A stretch of DNA of 56,440 nucleotides from Hymenobacter lapidiphilus (GCF_013377885.1 NZ_JABKAU010000030.1:1-56440), one strand, 5' to 3'; positions 1 to 8,552 are shown, numbered from the stretch's first letter. Program-made: numbers and translations. The notes: generated by a model from the sequence alone, not told the origin.

Positions 1-63
1 AGCCGGCCACCAACCGGCCGTCGGTCTTTATTATTTCTCCTGTTCTATACCTCCATCCAACTC

Positions 64-510
64 ATGCGTACTCTTCTGCTGACTATCCTCGCCACGGGCC
101 TGCTGGCCGCCTGCACGCCTACCGCCCCCGACGTATCGCCCGAAAAAACCGGCACCCCGCCGGCCGACGATGCCCGGCTGTTTGGCCGCACGTGGCTTAA
201 CTCGCATGAGGCCCGCCCCAACGAAACGCCCACGTACCGCCCCGAAAGCTATACCTGGGCCACGCCGCCCCAGCGCTACAACATGCCCACTGAAGGCGGC
301 GACGGGTTCCGGTTCGATGCCGACGGCAAAGGGGTTTATATAGCGCCCGGTATCGGCCCCGGCCCTACCACCCACCCCATCACCTGGCAGCGCGCCGAGC
401 CCGGCAAGTCGGTTTTCCGCCTTCACGTAACCGACAATTCGCGGCCCGATATGCAGGTGGAAATCGTGAGTGTGGACGCCGACCGCCTTACGGCCCGCTA
501 CCTGCCCTAG
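64..510 (+). CDS. Small lipoprotein, lipocalin-like pattern, function unknown
   Basis: A 148-residue protein whose first 16 residues form a short hydrophobic signal ending in the lipobox LLAAC, so Cys17 should be lipidated after Lgt/LspA processing. A Pro-rich spacer (about residues 18-38) leads into a compact domain that begins with a GRTW motif and continues with YRP, GFRF and short alternating strands. This loosely resembles small Bacteroidota lipocalin-like lipoproteins, in which a GxW strand starts the barrel. The resemblance is by pattern only; no ligand or partner can be inferred. The gene stands alone upstream of the EVE-domain gene and ends in TAG. The reading frame and lipobox are secure, the fold is a guess. 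Confidence 0.75.
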   Translation: MRTLLLTILATGLLAACTPTAPDVSPEKTGTPPADDARLFGRTWLNSHEARPNETPTYRPESYTWATPPQRYNMPTEGGDGFRFDADGKGVYIAPGIGPGPTTHPITWQRAEPGKSVFRLHVTDNSRPDMQVEIVSVDADRLTARYLP

Positions 511-582
511 CCGGCGGTGCCAGTTGCCAACGGCGTAGCGGTTCGGTTGCCCCCACTGGTGGGCAGCCGGGCCGTTTTGCGT

Positions 583-590
583 TATGTTTG
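583..590 (+). promoter_or_regulatory. Bacteroidota -7 promoter box TATGTTTG
   Basis: Exact match to the Bacteroidota primary-sigma -7 consensus TAnnTTTG, lying 24 bases before the ATG of the EVE-domain gene. No clear TTTG -33 element at the usual distance. Confidence 0.5.
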
Positions 591-614
591 CGCCGAAATA
601 AACCTGCTTTCTAT

Positions 615-1031
615 ATGAACTACTGGCTTGTTAAATCGGAACCGGCGGCGTACTCCTGGGCTGACTTTGTGCGCGAGGGCGGCACCGACTGGACCGGCGT
701 CCGCAATTTCCAGGCCCGCAACTTCCTGCGCCAGATGCAGCCCGGCGACCCGGTCCTGTTCTACCACAGCGTAACCGACAAGCAGGTAGTGGGCATTGCC
801 GAAGTAGCTGCTCCCGCCGCGCCCGATGCCACCGCCCCCTCCGGCACCGACTGGGTGGCCGTACGCCTGGTGCCCCGCCAGCCCCTGGCCGCGCCCGTGT
901 CGCTGGCCCGCATCAAGCAGGATGAGCGCCTGGGCCAGATTGCCCTGCTGCGCCAGTCGCGCCTGTCGGTGATGCCGCTGAAGGCTGAGGAGTTCGATGT
1001 GCTGCTGGAGCTGGGAGCCGGGCCGATGTAA
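615..1031 (+). CDS. EVE domain-containing protein (THYN1-like)
   Basis: A 138-residue single-domain protein of the EVE family, which belongs to the PUA-like fold and is proposed to bind modified bases in nucleic acid. The family-defining opening MNYWLVKSEP is present, followed by W (YSWADF), the TDWTGVRNFQARNFLR segment (residues about 31-46) and GDPVLFYHS. The length matches stand-alone bacterial EVE proteins. The start at 615 is chosen because the family always begins close to NYWL; an upstream in-frame start at 588 would overlap the -7 promoter box. EVE proteins have been linked to modified-DNA restriction contexts, and the SRA-HNH nuclease 9 kb away is of interest, although the two are not in one operon. 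Confidence 0.93.
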   Translation: MNYWLVKSEPAAYSWADFVREGGTDWTGVRNFQARNFLRQMQPGDPVLFYHSVTDKQVVGIAEVAAPAAPDATAPSGTDWVAVRLVPRQPLAAPVSLARIKQDERLGQIALLRQSRLSVMPLKAEEFDVLLELGAGPM

Positions 1032-1198
1032 GCGCCTACTTAGCGGAACCGGAAGGCGGGTTTGTGCATTTTCCCGGGCTTCGGTATGGAATACGGCCGG
1101 CAACGGCATCATTTGAGGGCCAACCGGGTTAGGCATAGCACTGGCTTCTGTGTATCTTACCCTTGCTCCTCTCCTCTGAAAGCCCGGTGGTTCCCGCT

Positions 1199-2821
1199 AT
1201 GAAACATACGCTCCTGCTTTTTTGCCTGCTGATTGTTGCGCCAGGCCTGTGGGCGCAGAAATCCAAAGCCCCCCGCCCTCCGGTAGAGCCGCTGCAGGAG
1301 CGGCGCACCGAGCTGCCGCTGGAGTTTTCCAATAGCGAGGTGCAGGTACAGCCCCTGGCCGAAGACAGCAGCCTAGTGCTGCTCGTGGAGCACGATGTGC
1401 GGCTAACGAGCCAGCCCGGCTATTACTTTCAGAAGCTTGACTACCAGCTGCAGCCTGCCCCGGCCCGGCCGCTGGAGGTACCGCGAGGGTACGAGTTTGA
1501 GCGTATCTGCGCCGAGGGCACCGATGTGTACGCCCTGTTCAGCGGCGTGGCCGAGGGTACGCTTTGGGTGGCTGCCCTGGATACACGCACCGGCGAGCTG
1601 GCTACCGGCGAGTTCAAAACCAAGAAAGCCCGCCAGATTCATAATCTCACTGCCCTCGATGGCAACCTGTTTGTAACGGTGGAAGTGGAACAGCACCTGA
1701 CGGTACTGCTGCTGAACTTGCTTACGGCCCAGTTTCAGTTTCTGCCCTCCGTGTACGAGCCGCTGCCGGCCCGCTTCACGCTGCTGGCCGACTCGGCCAC
1801 CCAACGGGCCGAGCTGATTCTGAGCGAAACCAACGGGTTTAAGTCGCGGCTGCAGCTTAAGCAGCTCGATCAGCAGGGCCAGCTCATCCGCTCCGAGTTT
1901 GTGCAGGCCGGCTCCGAGCGCGGCCTACTCGATGCCCAGCTCAGCTCGGGCGACAGCGCGGCCCGGGTGCTGGCCGGTACCTACACGTTGCGCGATTCGC
2001 GCTACTCCCAGGGCCTGTTTGCGGCCGACCTGACGGCCGGCACCACGCCTACCGGCCAGCGCCGCTCGCTGCGCTTTTACGACTTCCTCAACTTCAAGCA
2101 CTTCTTCGATTTTATGAAGCCGGCGAAAGTAGAACGGCTGCGCCAGCGCCAGGCCCGCCTGCGCGACGAGGCCCGCCAGCCGCGCCACCGCTACCAGTTG
2201 CTTATGCACGATATGCTACCCACTGCCGAGGGGTTTGTGCTGGTGGCCGAGGTGTATTATGCCCGCTATAATAGCGGCTACAGTGGCTATGGCCTGCCCG
2301 GCGGCATTGGCTACGGAGGTCTGCCCTATGGCACCGGTGCCGGAGGCTTCGGCTACCCCTCGCGCTACAACAGCTTCTATACCAACCGCCGGCCAGCCAA
2401 TGGGTACCACTTCAGCCACGCCGTAGTCTGCGGTTTCGACCGCCAGGGCAACTTACTATGGGACAACTCCTTCCTGCTCGACGAGGTAAACCGAACTCAG
2501 CTGGAGGAAACCGTTGCCGTACGGCCCCTGAACGATGGCAAGCTGGTACTGGCCTACATGAAAGATGACAAGCTCTACTACAAGCTGGTAAATCGCACAG
2601 CGCCTTCACCCAACGACTGGCAGGTGCGCCTGCGCACTGCCCCGGCAGCCCCCACAAGCACCGAAAGCCCCAGTAAGCGGGAAGAGAAAACCATCAGCAC
2701 CTATCAGGAGCACCTGTTGCCCTGGTATGGCCACCATTTTCTGGCCGTTGGCTACCAAAGCGTCCGCGCCGAAAGCGGGGCCATGCGGGAAGTATTTTTT
2801 CTCAACGACCTGGCATTTTAG
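1199..2821 (+). CDS. Secreted protein of unknown function with Gly/Tyr-rich insert
   Basis: A 540-residue protein starting MKHTLLLFCLLIV with a classic cleavable signal ending near LWAQ. The body alternates beta-like segments with many charged Q/R stretches and has no recognisable catalytic motif. Around residues 355-400 there is a low-complexity Gly/Tyr/Pro-rich insert (repeats such as GYGLPG, GYGGLPYG, GGFGYP), which looks like a flexible exposed loop. No T9SS tail is visible, so periplasmic or outer-membrane-associated location is more likely than secretion to the medium. The start at 1199 is preferred because it places the signal peptide at the N-terminus. It is followed at once by a strong perfect hairpin. 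Function unknown. Confidence 0.8.
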   Translation: MKHTLLLFCLLIVAPGLWAQKSKAPRPPVEPLQERRTELPLEFSNSEVQVQPLAEDSSLVLLVEHDVRLTSQPGYYFQKLDYQLQPAPARPLEVPRGYEFERICAEGTDVYALFSGVAEGTLWVAALDTRTGELATGEFKTKKARQIHNLTALDGNLFVTVEVEQHLTVLLLNLLTAQFQFLPSVYEPLPARFTLLADSATQRAELILSETNGFKSRLQLKQLDQQGQLIRSEFVQAGSERGLLDAQLSSGDSAARVLAGTYTLRDSRYSQGLFAADLTAGTTPTGQRRSLRFYDFLNFKHFFDFMKPAKVERLRQRQARLRDEARQPRHRYQLLMHDMLPTAEGFVLVAEVYYARYNSGYSGYGLPGGIGYGGLPYGTGAGGFGYPSRYNSFYTNRRPANGYHFSHAVVCGFDRQGNLLWDNSFLLDEVNRTQLEETVAVRPLNDGKLVLAYMKDDKLYYKLVNRTAPSPNDWQVRLRTAPAAPTSTESPSKREEKTISTYQEHLLPWYGHHFLAVGYQSVRAESGAMREVFFLNDLAF

Positions 2822-2847
2822 CCAGCCAAATCTCCCCTTTTACCGGA

Positions 2848-2919
2848 GTAAAGCGCAGAAGCGTCGGCCAAAAAGCACCTTGTATAAGGTGCTTTTTGGC
2901 CGACGCTTCTGCGCTTTAC
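2848..2919. terminator. Perfect 34-bp inverted repeat hairpin
   Basis: Arms 2848-2881 and 2886-2919 are exact reverse complements over 34 bases, with a 4-base loop GTAT. It starts 27 bases after the stop codon at 2821. The outer part is GC-rich and the inner part holds A5/T5 runs, so it is not a canonical stem plus T-run. It probably ends transcription of the upstream gene or protects its 3' end. Confidence 0.7.
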
Positions 2920-2970
2920 CTTGGCTGCCAGATAACGAAGCTGTTTAGGAAGTACCTGGAATCAATCAGA

Positions 2971-3075
2971 ACGTCATGCTGAGCTTTTCGAAGCATCTCT
3001 ACCGCTTCGCTGAGCGACTGTAACGAAACGGTAGAGATGCTCCGGCTGCGCGGACGCCAGATGAAGCATGATGTC
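2971..3075. repeat. Family A intergenic palindromic repeat, copy A1
   Basis: Left arm contains GTCATGCTGAGC and GAAGCATCTCTACCGCTTCG; the right arm carries the reverse complement, with several mismatches in its outer half. This is the most degenerate of five copies in the window (others near 8411, 22249, 45885 and 48859). It lies between convergent genes. Confidence 0.8.
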
Positions 3076-3126
3076 CTTTTAACTTTCTAATCAGCTTAAA
3101 CTGTTTGGAAAGCCAGTCGCTACTTT

Positions 3127-3687
3127 TTAGAAGCCACCGCTGGCTACATTGGGCAGCACTTTGGTCAGTTCAGCCACCTGGGCGCGGGTGAAACTACCGC
3201 TGATGGCCATGAGCACAAACGAGCCGGTATTTTTCTCACCACCCACTGCTACCAGCTCCGTCACCCGGTCGTTTTGCTCGCGCACCGAGTAGCGCATTTG
3301 GTTGGGCATGTCGGGGTTGGCATCGGCGATGGGCAGGGCAGTGTACCGCTCGCTGGCCAGCAGGCCCGCTACCTCCTTATCGAGACCTTCTACTACCAAC
3401 TGCTGGGCGCTATTGCTGGTAGGCGTGAAGGTGAGAATTTTAGCGCTCCGGATGGAGGTGAGGGCCTGGCTCAAATCATTGTTACCGCCAAGCTTTCCGA
3501 GGCGGCCCAGCAGAAAACGGGTACCCAGGCCGGCATTCCAGTCGGTGGCCTTAAAACCGGAGCGGTTTTCATACTTATTGAAGAACTCGGCAACCGTACG
3601 GGCTGGCGTGCCAGGGCCACTGGCCCGGCAACCTGCCAGCCACAACAGGGCAAAGGCCAGCAGTAAAGGAGCGAAACGAACTTTCAT
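3127..3687 (-). CDS. DUF4252-like lipoprotein
   Basis: A 186-residue lipoprotein: signal MKVRFAPLLLAFALLWLAGC with lipobox LAGC. The mature part has the pattern of DUF4252 proteins of Bacteroidota (FFNKYENRSG near the start, a central KILTF strand, a late VRE..DRVTELVAVGG strand and a terminal block with hydrophobic ALISGSFT-type strands). The molecular role of DUF4252 is not known. The start at 3687 is chosen; an ATG two codons upstream (3693) is an alternative of no consequence. The gene is transcribed toward repeat A1, with the ompA terminator upstream separating it from the porin gene. Confidence 0.75.
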   Translation of the reverse strand: MKVRFAPLLLAFALLWLAGCRASGPGTPARTVAEFFNKYENRSGFKATDWNAGLGTRFLLGRLGKLGGNNDLSQALTSIRSAKILTFTPTSNSAQQLVVEGLDKEVAGLLASERYTALPIADANPDMPNQMRYSVREQNDRVTELVAVGGEKNTGSFVLMAISGSFTRAQVAELTKVLPNVASGGF

Positions 3688-3797
3688 AAGCATCTGACTT
3701 AATAAGGAAGTGGAAAACGATAGGGTGTTGCTGCTTTACGCAATAGCCGGACGGCCGTTGGGGCAACGAGGCGACAAAGTGCAGAAGCCACAGCAAC

Positions 3798-3834
3798 AAA
3801 AAAGCGGCGTACCCAATGGGCACGCCGCTTTTTT
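3798..3834 (-). terminator. Intrinsic terminator of the ompA-family gene
   Basis: Stem AAAAAAGCGGCGT / ACGCCGCTTTTTT around a short loop, ending 18 bases from the ompA-family stop codon. T-runs on both strands would let it act in either direction. Confidence 0.85.
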
Positions 3835-3851
3835 ACGTTGCTTTCGCAGCC

Positions 3852-5327
3852 TTATGGCTGGGGAGCATTCGGAATGAAGAATTCAAACTTGAACTCTACC
3901 CGACGGTTCTGCGACATGTTGGTGGCCGAAGTGTTCGGAGCAGCAGGCTCCGACTCACCTTTACCTTCCGTCACGATGCGAGCGGGGTCGAGGGCTTTGC
4001 CAGTGAAGTAACGCTTCACCGAACCGGCACGACGCTCCGACAGACCCTGGTTGTACTCATCGGTACCGCGCGAGTCGGCGTGGCCGATTACCCGGATGCT
4101 GTACTCGGGGTTGTCCTTGAGGGCCTGTACCATCTTATCGAGGGTACCGTACGAGGTGCGCTTGATAACCGTGCTGTTCGTCTCGAAGCGAATTGGCTGC
4201 TCCAGCTTGCGCAGGGCGGGGTTCACTTCCATTGGGCAGCCGTTGGCATCAACGCGGGTGCCGGCCGGGGTGTTGGCGCACTTGTCCATGTTATCGGGTA
4301 CACCGTCGCCGTCAGCGTCCAGTACCAATGGGCAGCCGGTAGCATCTACCTGGGTGCCAGCCGGGGTGTCGGGGCACTTGTCGTTTTTATCGGCTACGCC
4401 GTCACCGTCGGCATCTGGGCAACCGCGCAGGGCGGGCAGGCCAGCCTGGTCGGGGCACTCGTCGTCCTTGTCAGCTACACCGTCGTTGTCCTTGTCGGGG
4501 CAGCCCATCATGGCAGCCGTACCGGCTTCGGTCGGGCACTGGTCCTGGTAATCCGGAACACCGTCCTTGTCGCCGTCGAGCGGGCAACCGTTCTCATCCA
4601 CGGCTACGCCAGCTGGCGTATCGGGGCACTTGTCTTTGCGGTCAGATACGCCGTCACCGTCGGTATCCTTGGCTTTGCCCAGGTTGAAGCTCAGGCCCAG
4701 CTTGTGCTGCAGGTACCGGTCGTTGAGCTTGCCAACGTTGGTAATGCCGTCAATCTGGTCAGTGAGTGGGTAGTGCTGGCCGGTTTGAATGAACAGGCCC
4801 ACCGTCTCCGAGAAGTTGAACTTGATACCGGCGGCAGCCGAAATATCAAACGCGTATACGTCCGAGTTGCCTACAATCCGGTCGTTGATATCATACAGGT
4901 CGGGGCTGGCGAAGAATACGCCGGGCTGTACCACCAGGTAAGGCGCGATGAACGCATCTTCCTTCAGGGCCCAGCCATTGTTGAGCTTCAGCTTGATTGG
5001 AATACCTACGTTCACCACGTTAGCATCGAAGCGCCGGATGGGGTAGTAAGTGTTCTTCGGGTAATCAGCCGAGAACTTCATGTCGCCGTAGCTCAAGTCC
5101 AGACCAATGTCGAGGCCCGGAGCAATGTAGCGGCTCACTGTTACACCTAGTCCGTACTCTACTTTGTTGCTTTTGAACCACTCCGACCCGAGGTCGCCGT
5201 GGTACTGCAGCCAGTTGTAGTACACGCTGATGTTGGTCTTACGGTCCGATGTCTGCGCTTGCGCATCGGGGGCCAACGACAACATCGCAAGACCACAGGC
5301 CGCAATGGAGGTTAGGATTTTTTTCAT
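3852..5327 (-). CDS. OmpA family outer-membrane protein with TSP3 repeats
   Basis: A 491-residue porin-like protein. A signal peptide (residues 1-25, ending DAQAQ) is followed by an eight-stranded-type beta-barrel region (about 26-218), five thrombospondin type 3 calcium-binding repeats (about 221-366, each with DxDxDGVxD and paired Cys), and a C-terminal OmpA peptidoglycan-binding domain (about 375-485, with IRFETNS, GHADSRGTDEYN and the LSERRA helix). The protein should link the outer membrane to the cell wall; this architecture is among the most abundant outer-membrane proteins in Bacteroidota. The start is placed at 5327 because it gives the signal peptide; longer versions would run through the -7 box at 5349-5356. 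Monocistronic, with its own terminator. Confidence 0.95.
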   Translation of the reverse strand: MKKILTSIAACGLAMLSLAPDAQAQTSDRKTNISVYYNWLQYHGDLGSEWFKSNKVEYGLGVTVSRYIAPGLDIGLDLSYGDMKFSADYPKNTYYPIRRFDANVVNVGIPIKLKLNNGWALKEDAFIAPYLVVQPGVFFASPDLYDINDRIVGNSDVYAFDISAAAGIKFNFSETVGLFIQTGQHYPLTDQIDGITNVGKLNDRYLQHKLGLSFNLGKAKDTDGDGVSDRKDKCPDTPAGVAVDENGCPLDGDKDGVPDYQDQCPTEAGTAAMMGCPDKDNDGVADKDDECPDQAGLPALRGCPDADGDGVADKNDKCPDTPAGTQVDATGCPLVLDADGDGVPDNMDKCANTPAGTRVDANGCPMEVNPALRKLEQPIRFETNSTVIKRTSYGTLDKMVQALKDNPEYSIRVIGHADSRGTDEYNQGLSERRAGSVKRYFTGKALDPARIVTEGKGESEPAAPNTSATNMSQNRRVEFKFEFFIPNAPQP

Positions 5328-5348
5328 AAGAAAAGAGGTTTGAAAAGG

Positions 5349-5356
5349 CAAAGGTA
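5349..5356 (-). promoter_or_regulatory. -7 promoter box TACCTTTG for the ompA-family gene
   Basis: Minus-strand TACCTTTG, 21 bases before the ATG at 5327. The match to TAnnTTTG is exact; no convincing -33 TTTG was found. Confidence 0.55.
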
Positions 5357-5618
5357 TCGTTTCCATCCATTGAACCGCACCGGCGGCTTCGCGCCTTACT
5401 ATGCTGCCTATACCTGTCAGCTTAAAATTAGGTTGCTCTAATATGTCTTTAATTTCGCAAACCCTCTGGTCTAACAGGGTGCTATTGCACACCGTATCAG
5501 GCACATCGCGCCCAATTTATCGGTCTGCAGGCGGCACAATTTCCTGGTCACTCTCTTCGGTTTCCAATCCTGGATAGGCGGCCGAAAAAAAAACTTAAGC
5601 CCGTCGATTTATGGGCAC

Positions 5619-5664
5619 AAAAAAGTCTGGCGGCCGCTTCCAAAGTTGGAAACGGCCGCCAGAC
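5619..5664 (-). terminator. Intrinsic terminator downstream of pepP
   Basis: Stem of 12 perfect bases (5625-5636 with 5653-5664) plus an inner TTCCAA/TTGGAA stem, followed on the minus strand by CTTTTTTG. It is the only terminator in the 503-base gap between pepP and the ompA-family gene; the rest of that gap holds the ompA-family promoter and no recognisable gene. Confidence 0.8.
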
Positions 5665-5830
5665 CAAGGCGTGTTCAGAAAGTATGGTGCTCAGCTTACC
5701 GGAGTAGCGCTGTGCCTTTGCCGGGCTTGCTACCGCAACGAAGCAGCCGGGTTGCCTTGCCTGGCTCAGCCTGACGGAAAAAGCCTTTCCCGTAAAGCTC
5801 CCATGCGTTCCAAAAGTGAAAACCAGCCGT

Positions 5831-7120
5831 TTAGCGTCGCATGAGCCGCTCGATGTCGTCGGCTTCGAGCGGGATATTCTTCATCAGGTCGTCGTTGCCG
5901 GTTTTGGTGATGAGAATGTCGTTTTCGAGGCGGATGCCCAGGCCCTCGGCCGGAATGTAGATGCCCGGCTCGCAGGTGTACACCATGCCCGGCTCGAAGG
6001 TGCGGTACTTGAAGCCCACGTCGTGCACATCGAGGCCCAGGTAATGGCTGGTACCGTGCATGAAATACTGCTTGTAGAGCGGCGCGGCCGGGTCCTGGTT
6101 CTTCACGTCGGAGGCGTTGAGCAGGTCGAGCTTGATGAGCTCCTTCTCCATCTCGGCGCCCACGGCGGCGTGGTATTCCTCGATGTTGCCACCGGCCACG
6201 AGCCGGGCCGTAGCAAACTTCATTACGTGCAGTACCGCCTCATACACGGCGCGCTGGCGCTTGGTAAACGTGCCGCTGATGGGGATGGAGCGCGACATAT
6301 CGGCCGCGTAGTTGGCGTACTCGGCCCCAAAGTCGAGCAGCATCACGTCGCCGGCCTGGCACTCGCGGTCGTTGCTGACGTAGTGCAGGATGCAGGCGCT
6401 GGGCCCCGAGGCGATAATAGAGCCGTAGGCTGGCCCGCGCGAGCCGCTACGCAGGAACTCGTGGAAGATTTCGGCTTCTACTTCGTATTCCATCACGCCG
6501 GGCTTCACGAAACCCAGCAGGCGGCGGAAAGCGGCCTCCGTGAGGTCGGCGGCCTTTTGCATAAGCCGGATTTCCTCGGGGCTCTTGATGGCTCGCAGCT
6601 GATCGACGAGCCGGGAAGCGCGGCGGTAATGGTGCAGCGGATAAGCGGCCTGCAGCTGCTTGGTGAAGCGGGCGTTGCGGGTTTCCACCGCCACTACGGC
6701 CCGGATGTGCTCGTTGCTGGGCAGATACACGTTGTCGGCCTCCGCCATCAGGGCCGGCAGCACCGTTTCGAACGAGTCGAGCCACATGATGGTGCGCACG
6801 CCGGTTTGGTCGCGGGCCTGCTCCTTGGTCAGCTTGTAGCCTTCCCAGATGAGAATTTGGGGGCTGGTTTCTTTGAGAAACAGGATTTCGCGGTGCTGCG
6901 GCAGGGTGGCATCAGGAAAGATAACAAGGATGCTTTCTTCCTGATCAACGCCGCTCAGGTAGAACAAGTCGTTGTTCTGGCGGAACGCCATGGTGCCGTC
7001 GGCGTTGGTGGGCATGATGTCGTTGGCCTGGAAGATGGCCAGCGAGGCAGGCGGCAGCAGCTCGCGGAAGCGGCGGCGGTTTTCGGTGAACAAATCGGGC
7101 GAAATAGAGCCGTAGCGCAT
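5831..7120 (-). CDS. pepP: Xaa-Pro aminopeptidase (aminopeptidase P, M24B)
   Basis: A 429-residue cytoplasmic metalloprotease that removes the N-terminal residue from peptides with proline at position 2. The N-terminal half (to about residue 175) is the creatinase-like non-catalytic domain. The C-terminal pita-bread domain shows all five metal ligands in order: the two Asp of DFGAEYANYAADMSR, the His of HGTSHYLGLDVHD, the Glu of TCEPGIYI, and the Glu of RLENDILIT. The length is normal for bacterial PepP. No signal peptide. It is transcribed alone, opposite to the GT9 gene, with the C1 repeat in the shared upstream gap. With the S46 and M16 peptidases nearby it fits a peptide-catabolising lifestyle. 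Confidence 0.95.
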   Translation of the reverse strand: MRYGSISPDLFTENRRRFRELLPPASLAIFQANDIMPTNADGTMAFRQNNDLFYLSGVDQEESILVIFPDATLPQHREILFLKETSPQILIWEGYKLTKEQARDQTGVRTIMWLDSFETVLPALMAEADNVYLPSNEHIRAVVAVETRNARFTKQLQAAYPLHHYRRASRLVDQLRAIKSPEEIRLMQKAADLTEAAFRRLLGFVKPGVMEYEVEAEIFHEFLRSGSRGPAYGSIIASGPSACILHYVSNDRECQAGDVMLLDFGAEYANYAADMSRSIPISGTFTKRQRAVYEAVLHVMKFATARLVAGGNIEEYHAAVGAEMEKELIKLDLLNASDVKNQDPAAPLYKQYFMHGTSHYLGLDVHDVGFKYRTFEPGMVYTCEPGIYIPAEGLGIRLENDILITKTGNDDLMKNIPLEADDIERLMRR

Positions 7121-7207
7121 AGTAGCGGGGATGAGGTAGAACAGGTAAAGGTCGCCGAAGCGGCCGGGCCAAGTTAGGTAGATTACGGCTCGGGACCCCT
7201 AAACGAT

Positions 7208-7347
7208 GTAGGGGCGGGGCTTGCCCCCGCCCGCCGCCAGCACGAAACCCGCCTGGATTCAGACAACTTCCCGCCGCAAGCGCAATACTGCACGGATTCG
7301 GGCAACGGCCTCGTTCAAAGGCGGGCGGGGACAAGCCCCGCCCCTAC
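7208..7347. repeat. Family C GC-rich inverted repeat, copy C1
   Basis: Arms 7208-7235 and 7320-7347 (28 bases) are reverse complements with one mismatch, built on GTAGGGGCGGGGCTTG; the spacer is 84 bases. Each arm is itself an imperfect palindrome. The right arm ends 8 bases before the -7 box of the GT9 gene. Confidence 0.85.
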
Positions 7348-7355
7348 GGCACGCG

Positions 7356-7363
7356 TATCTTTG
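7356..7363 (+). promoter_or_regulatory. -7 promoter box TATCTTTG for the GT9 gene
   Basis: Exact TAnnTTTG match 19 bases before the ATG at 7383. The expected -33 region falls inside the right arm of repeat C1. Confidence 0.65.
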
Positions 7364-7382
7364 CCGGCTCACTCGCCCCGCC

Positions 7383-8387
7383 ATGCCCGCCATTTTACTT
7401 ATTCAAACCGCCTTTATCGGCGACGTGATTCTGGCCACGGCCCTGCTGGAATACCTGCACCGCACCGAACCCGGCACACCGGTTGACTTTCTGGTGCGCC
7501 GGGGCAACGAGGGGCTATTACGAGGCCACCCGCACGTGCGGGAGGTGCTGGTATGGGATAAAAACCAGGACAAGTACCGCGGGCTGCTGGGGCTGCTGGG
7601 CCAGATCCGGCGTACCAATTACGGCCGCGTCGTCACGCTGCAGCGTTTCGCCAGTACCGGCCTGCTCACGGCTTTTTCGGGCGCCCCCGAGCGGGTAGGT
7701 TTCGACAAGAACCCGCTGGCCCGGTTTTTCACGCGCACCGCGCCGCACGTTATCGAGGCCGGGGTGCACGAGGTGACGCGCAACCTGCGCCTGCTGGCCC
7801 CCGAGTACCAGGGCCCCGTGGTGCCGCCCCGCCTCTACCCTTCCACCGATGATGAGCAGGAGGCGGCCGAAGCTGTGGCGGCAGCCGGCGGCGGGCCGTA
7901 TATCTGCATCGCGCCAACCTCGGTGTGGTTTACCAAGCAGTTTCCGGAGGCGCAGTGGGGGAAGCTGCTGGCCGCGCTGCCGCCCGAGTACACCGTGTTC
8001 CTGCTCGGCGGCCCGCCCGATACGGCCGCCTGCCAGCGGCTGCTGGAACAAAGCGGCCGGCCGGGGCTCGTGAATCTGTCGGGCCGCCTTTCGCTACTAG
8101 CCTCGGCGGCGCTGATGCGCGGGGCCGTACTCAATTACGTGAACGACTCGGCGCCCATGCACCTGTGCTCGGCCGTGGGTGCGCCAGTATGCGCGGTGTA
8201 CTGCTCCACGGTGCCGGCCTTCGGGTTCGGGCCGCTGAGTCCGTTTTCGCGCATCGTGGAAGTTGAGGAGGTGCTGCCCTGCCGCCCCTGCGGCCTGCAC
8301 GGCCACGCCACCTGCCCGCTGGGCCACTTCCGCTGCGCCCACGACATAAGGACGGAGCAGCTGTTAGCGGTGCTGGGGGAAGCTTAA
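7383..8387 (+). CDS. Glycosyltransferase family 9 (heptosyltransferase-like)
   Basis: A 334-residue GT-B fold enzyme of the ADP-heptose:LPS heptosyltransferase family, which adds sugars to the lipopolysaccharide core on the inner face of the cytoplasmic membrane. It opens MPAILLIQTAFIGDVILATALLEYL, the family's N-terminal GD motif segment. The C-terminal nucleotide-sugar part holds IAPTSVWFTKQFP, LLGGPPD and the VNDSAPMHLCSAVGAP acceptor/donor loop (the classic D-S-xxMH signature). A cysteine cluster near the C-terminus (CRPCGLHGHATC) is common in the family. The start at 7383 is set by homology and by the -7 box 19 bases upstream. The acceptor sugar cannot be deduced. Confidence 0.92.
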   Translation: MPAILLIQTAFIGDVILATALLEYLHRTEPGTPVDFLVRRGNEGLLRGHPHVREVLVWDKNQDKYRGLLGLLGQIRRTNYGRVVTLQRFASTGLLTAFSGAPERVGFDKNPLARFFTRTAPHVIEAGVHEVTRNLRLLAPEYQGPVVPPRLYPSTDDEQEAAEAVAAAGGGPYICIAPTSVWFTKQFPEAQWGKLLAALPPEYTVFLLGGPPDTAACQRLLEQSGRPGLVNLSGRLSLLASAALMRGAVLNYVNDSAPMHLCSAVGAPVCAVYCSTVPAFGFGPLSPFSRIVEVEEVLPCRPCGLHGHATCPLGHFRCAHDIRTEQLLAVLGEA

Positions 8388-8410
8388 GGGTAGATGGTGG
8401 AGGCTTGAGA

Positions 8411-8532
8411 GAGGTTGTCATGCTAAGCGAAGCGGAGTCGAAGCATCTCTACCGCTTCGTTGCAGTCTTCGGGGTTAGCATGGCAGTAGAGATGCTTCGC
8501 CTCCGCTGCGCTTCGCTCAGCATGACAACCTC
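8411..8532. repeat. Family A palindromic repeat, copy A2
   Basis: Outer arms GAGGTTGTCATGCT / AGCATGACAACCTC flank the family A core (GAAGCATCTCTACC and its complement). One arm has AGCATGGC inserted near the loop. It lies between the GT9 stop and the M16 promoter; the right end is 20 bases upstream of the -7 box. Confidence 0.85.
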
Positions 8533-8552
8533 ACTCACACATTCACTGCTCG

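Noticed and set aside
4200..4670. Short repeated DNA in the ompA-family gene as a separate repeat element
   Set aside because: It is the coding sequence of five TSP3 protein repeats, in frame throughout.
3816..5150. Long open frame on the plus strand opposite the ompA-family gene (444 codons)
   Set aside because: Fully antisense to a well-supported OmpA/TSP3 protein; no family features, and GC-rich third positions make such antisense frames common.
5816..7177. 453-codon open frame opposite pepP
   Set aside because: Antisense shadow of aminopeptidase P with no motif of its own.
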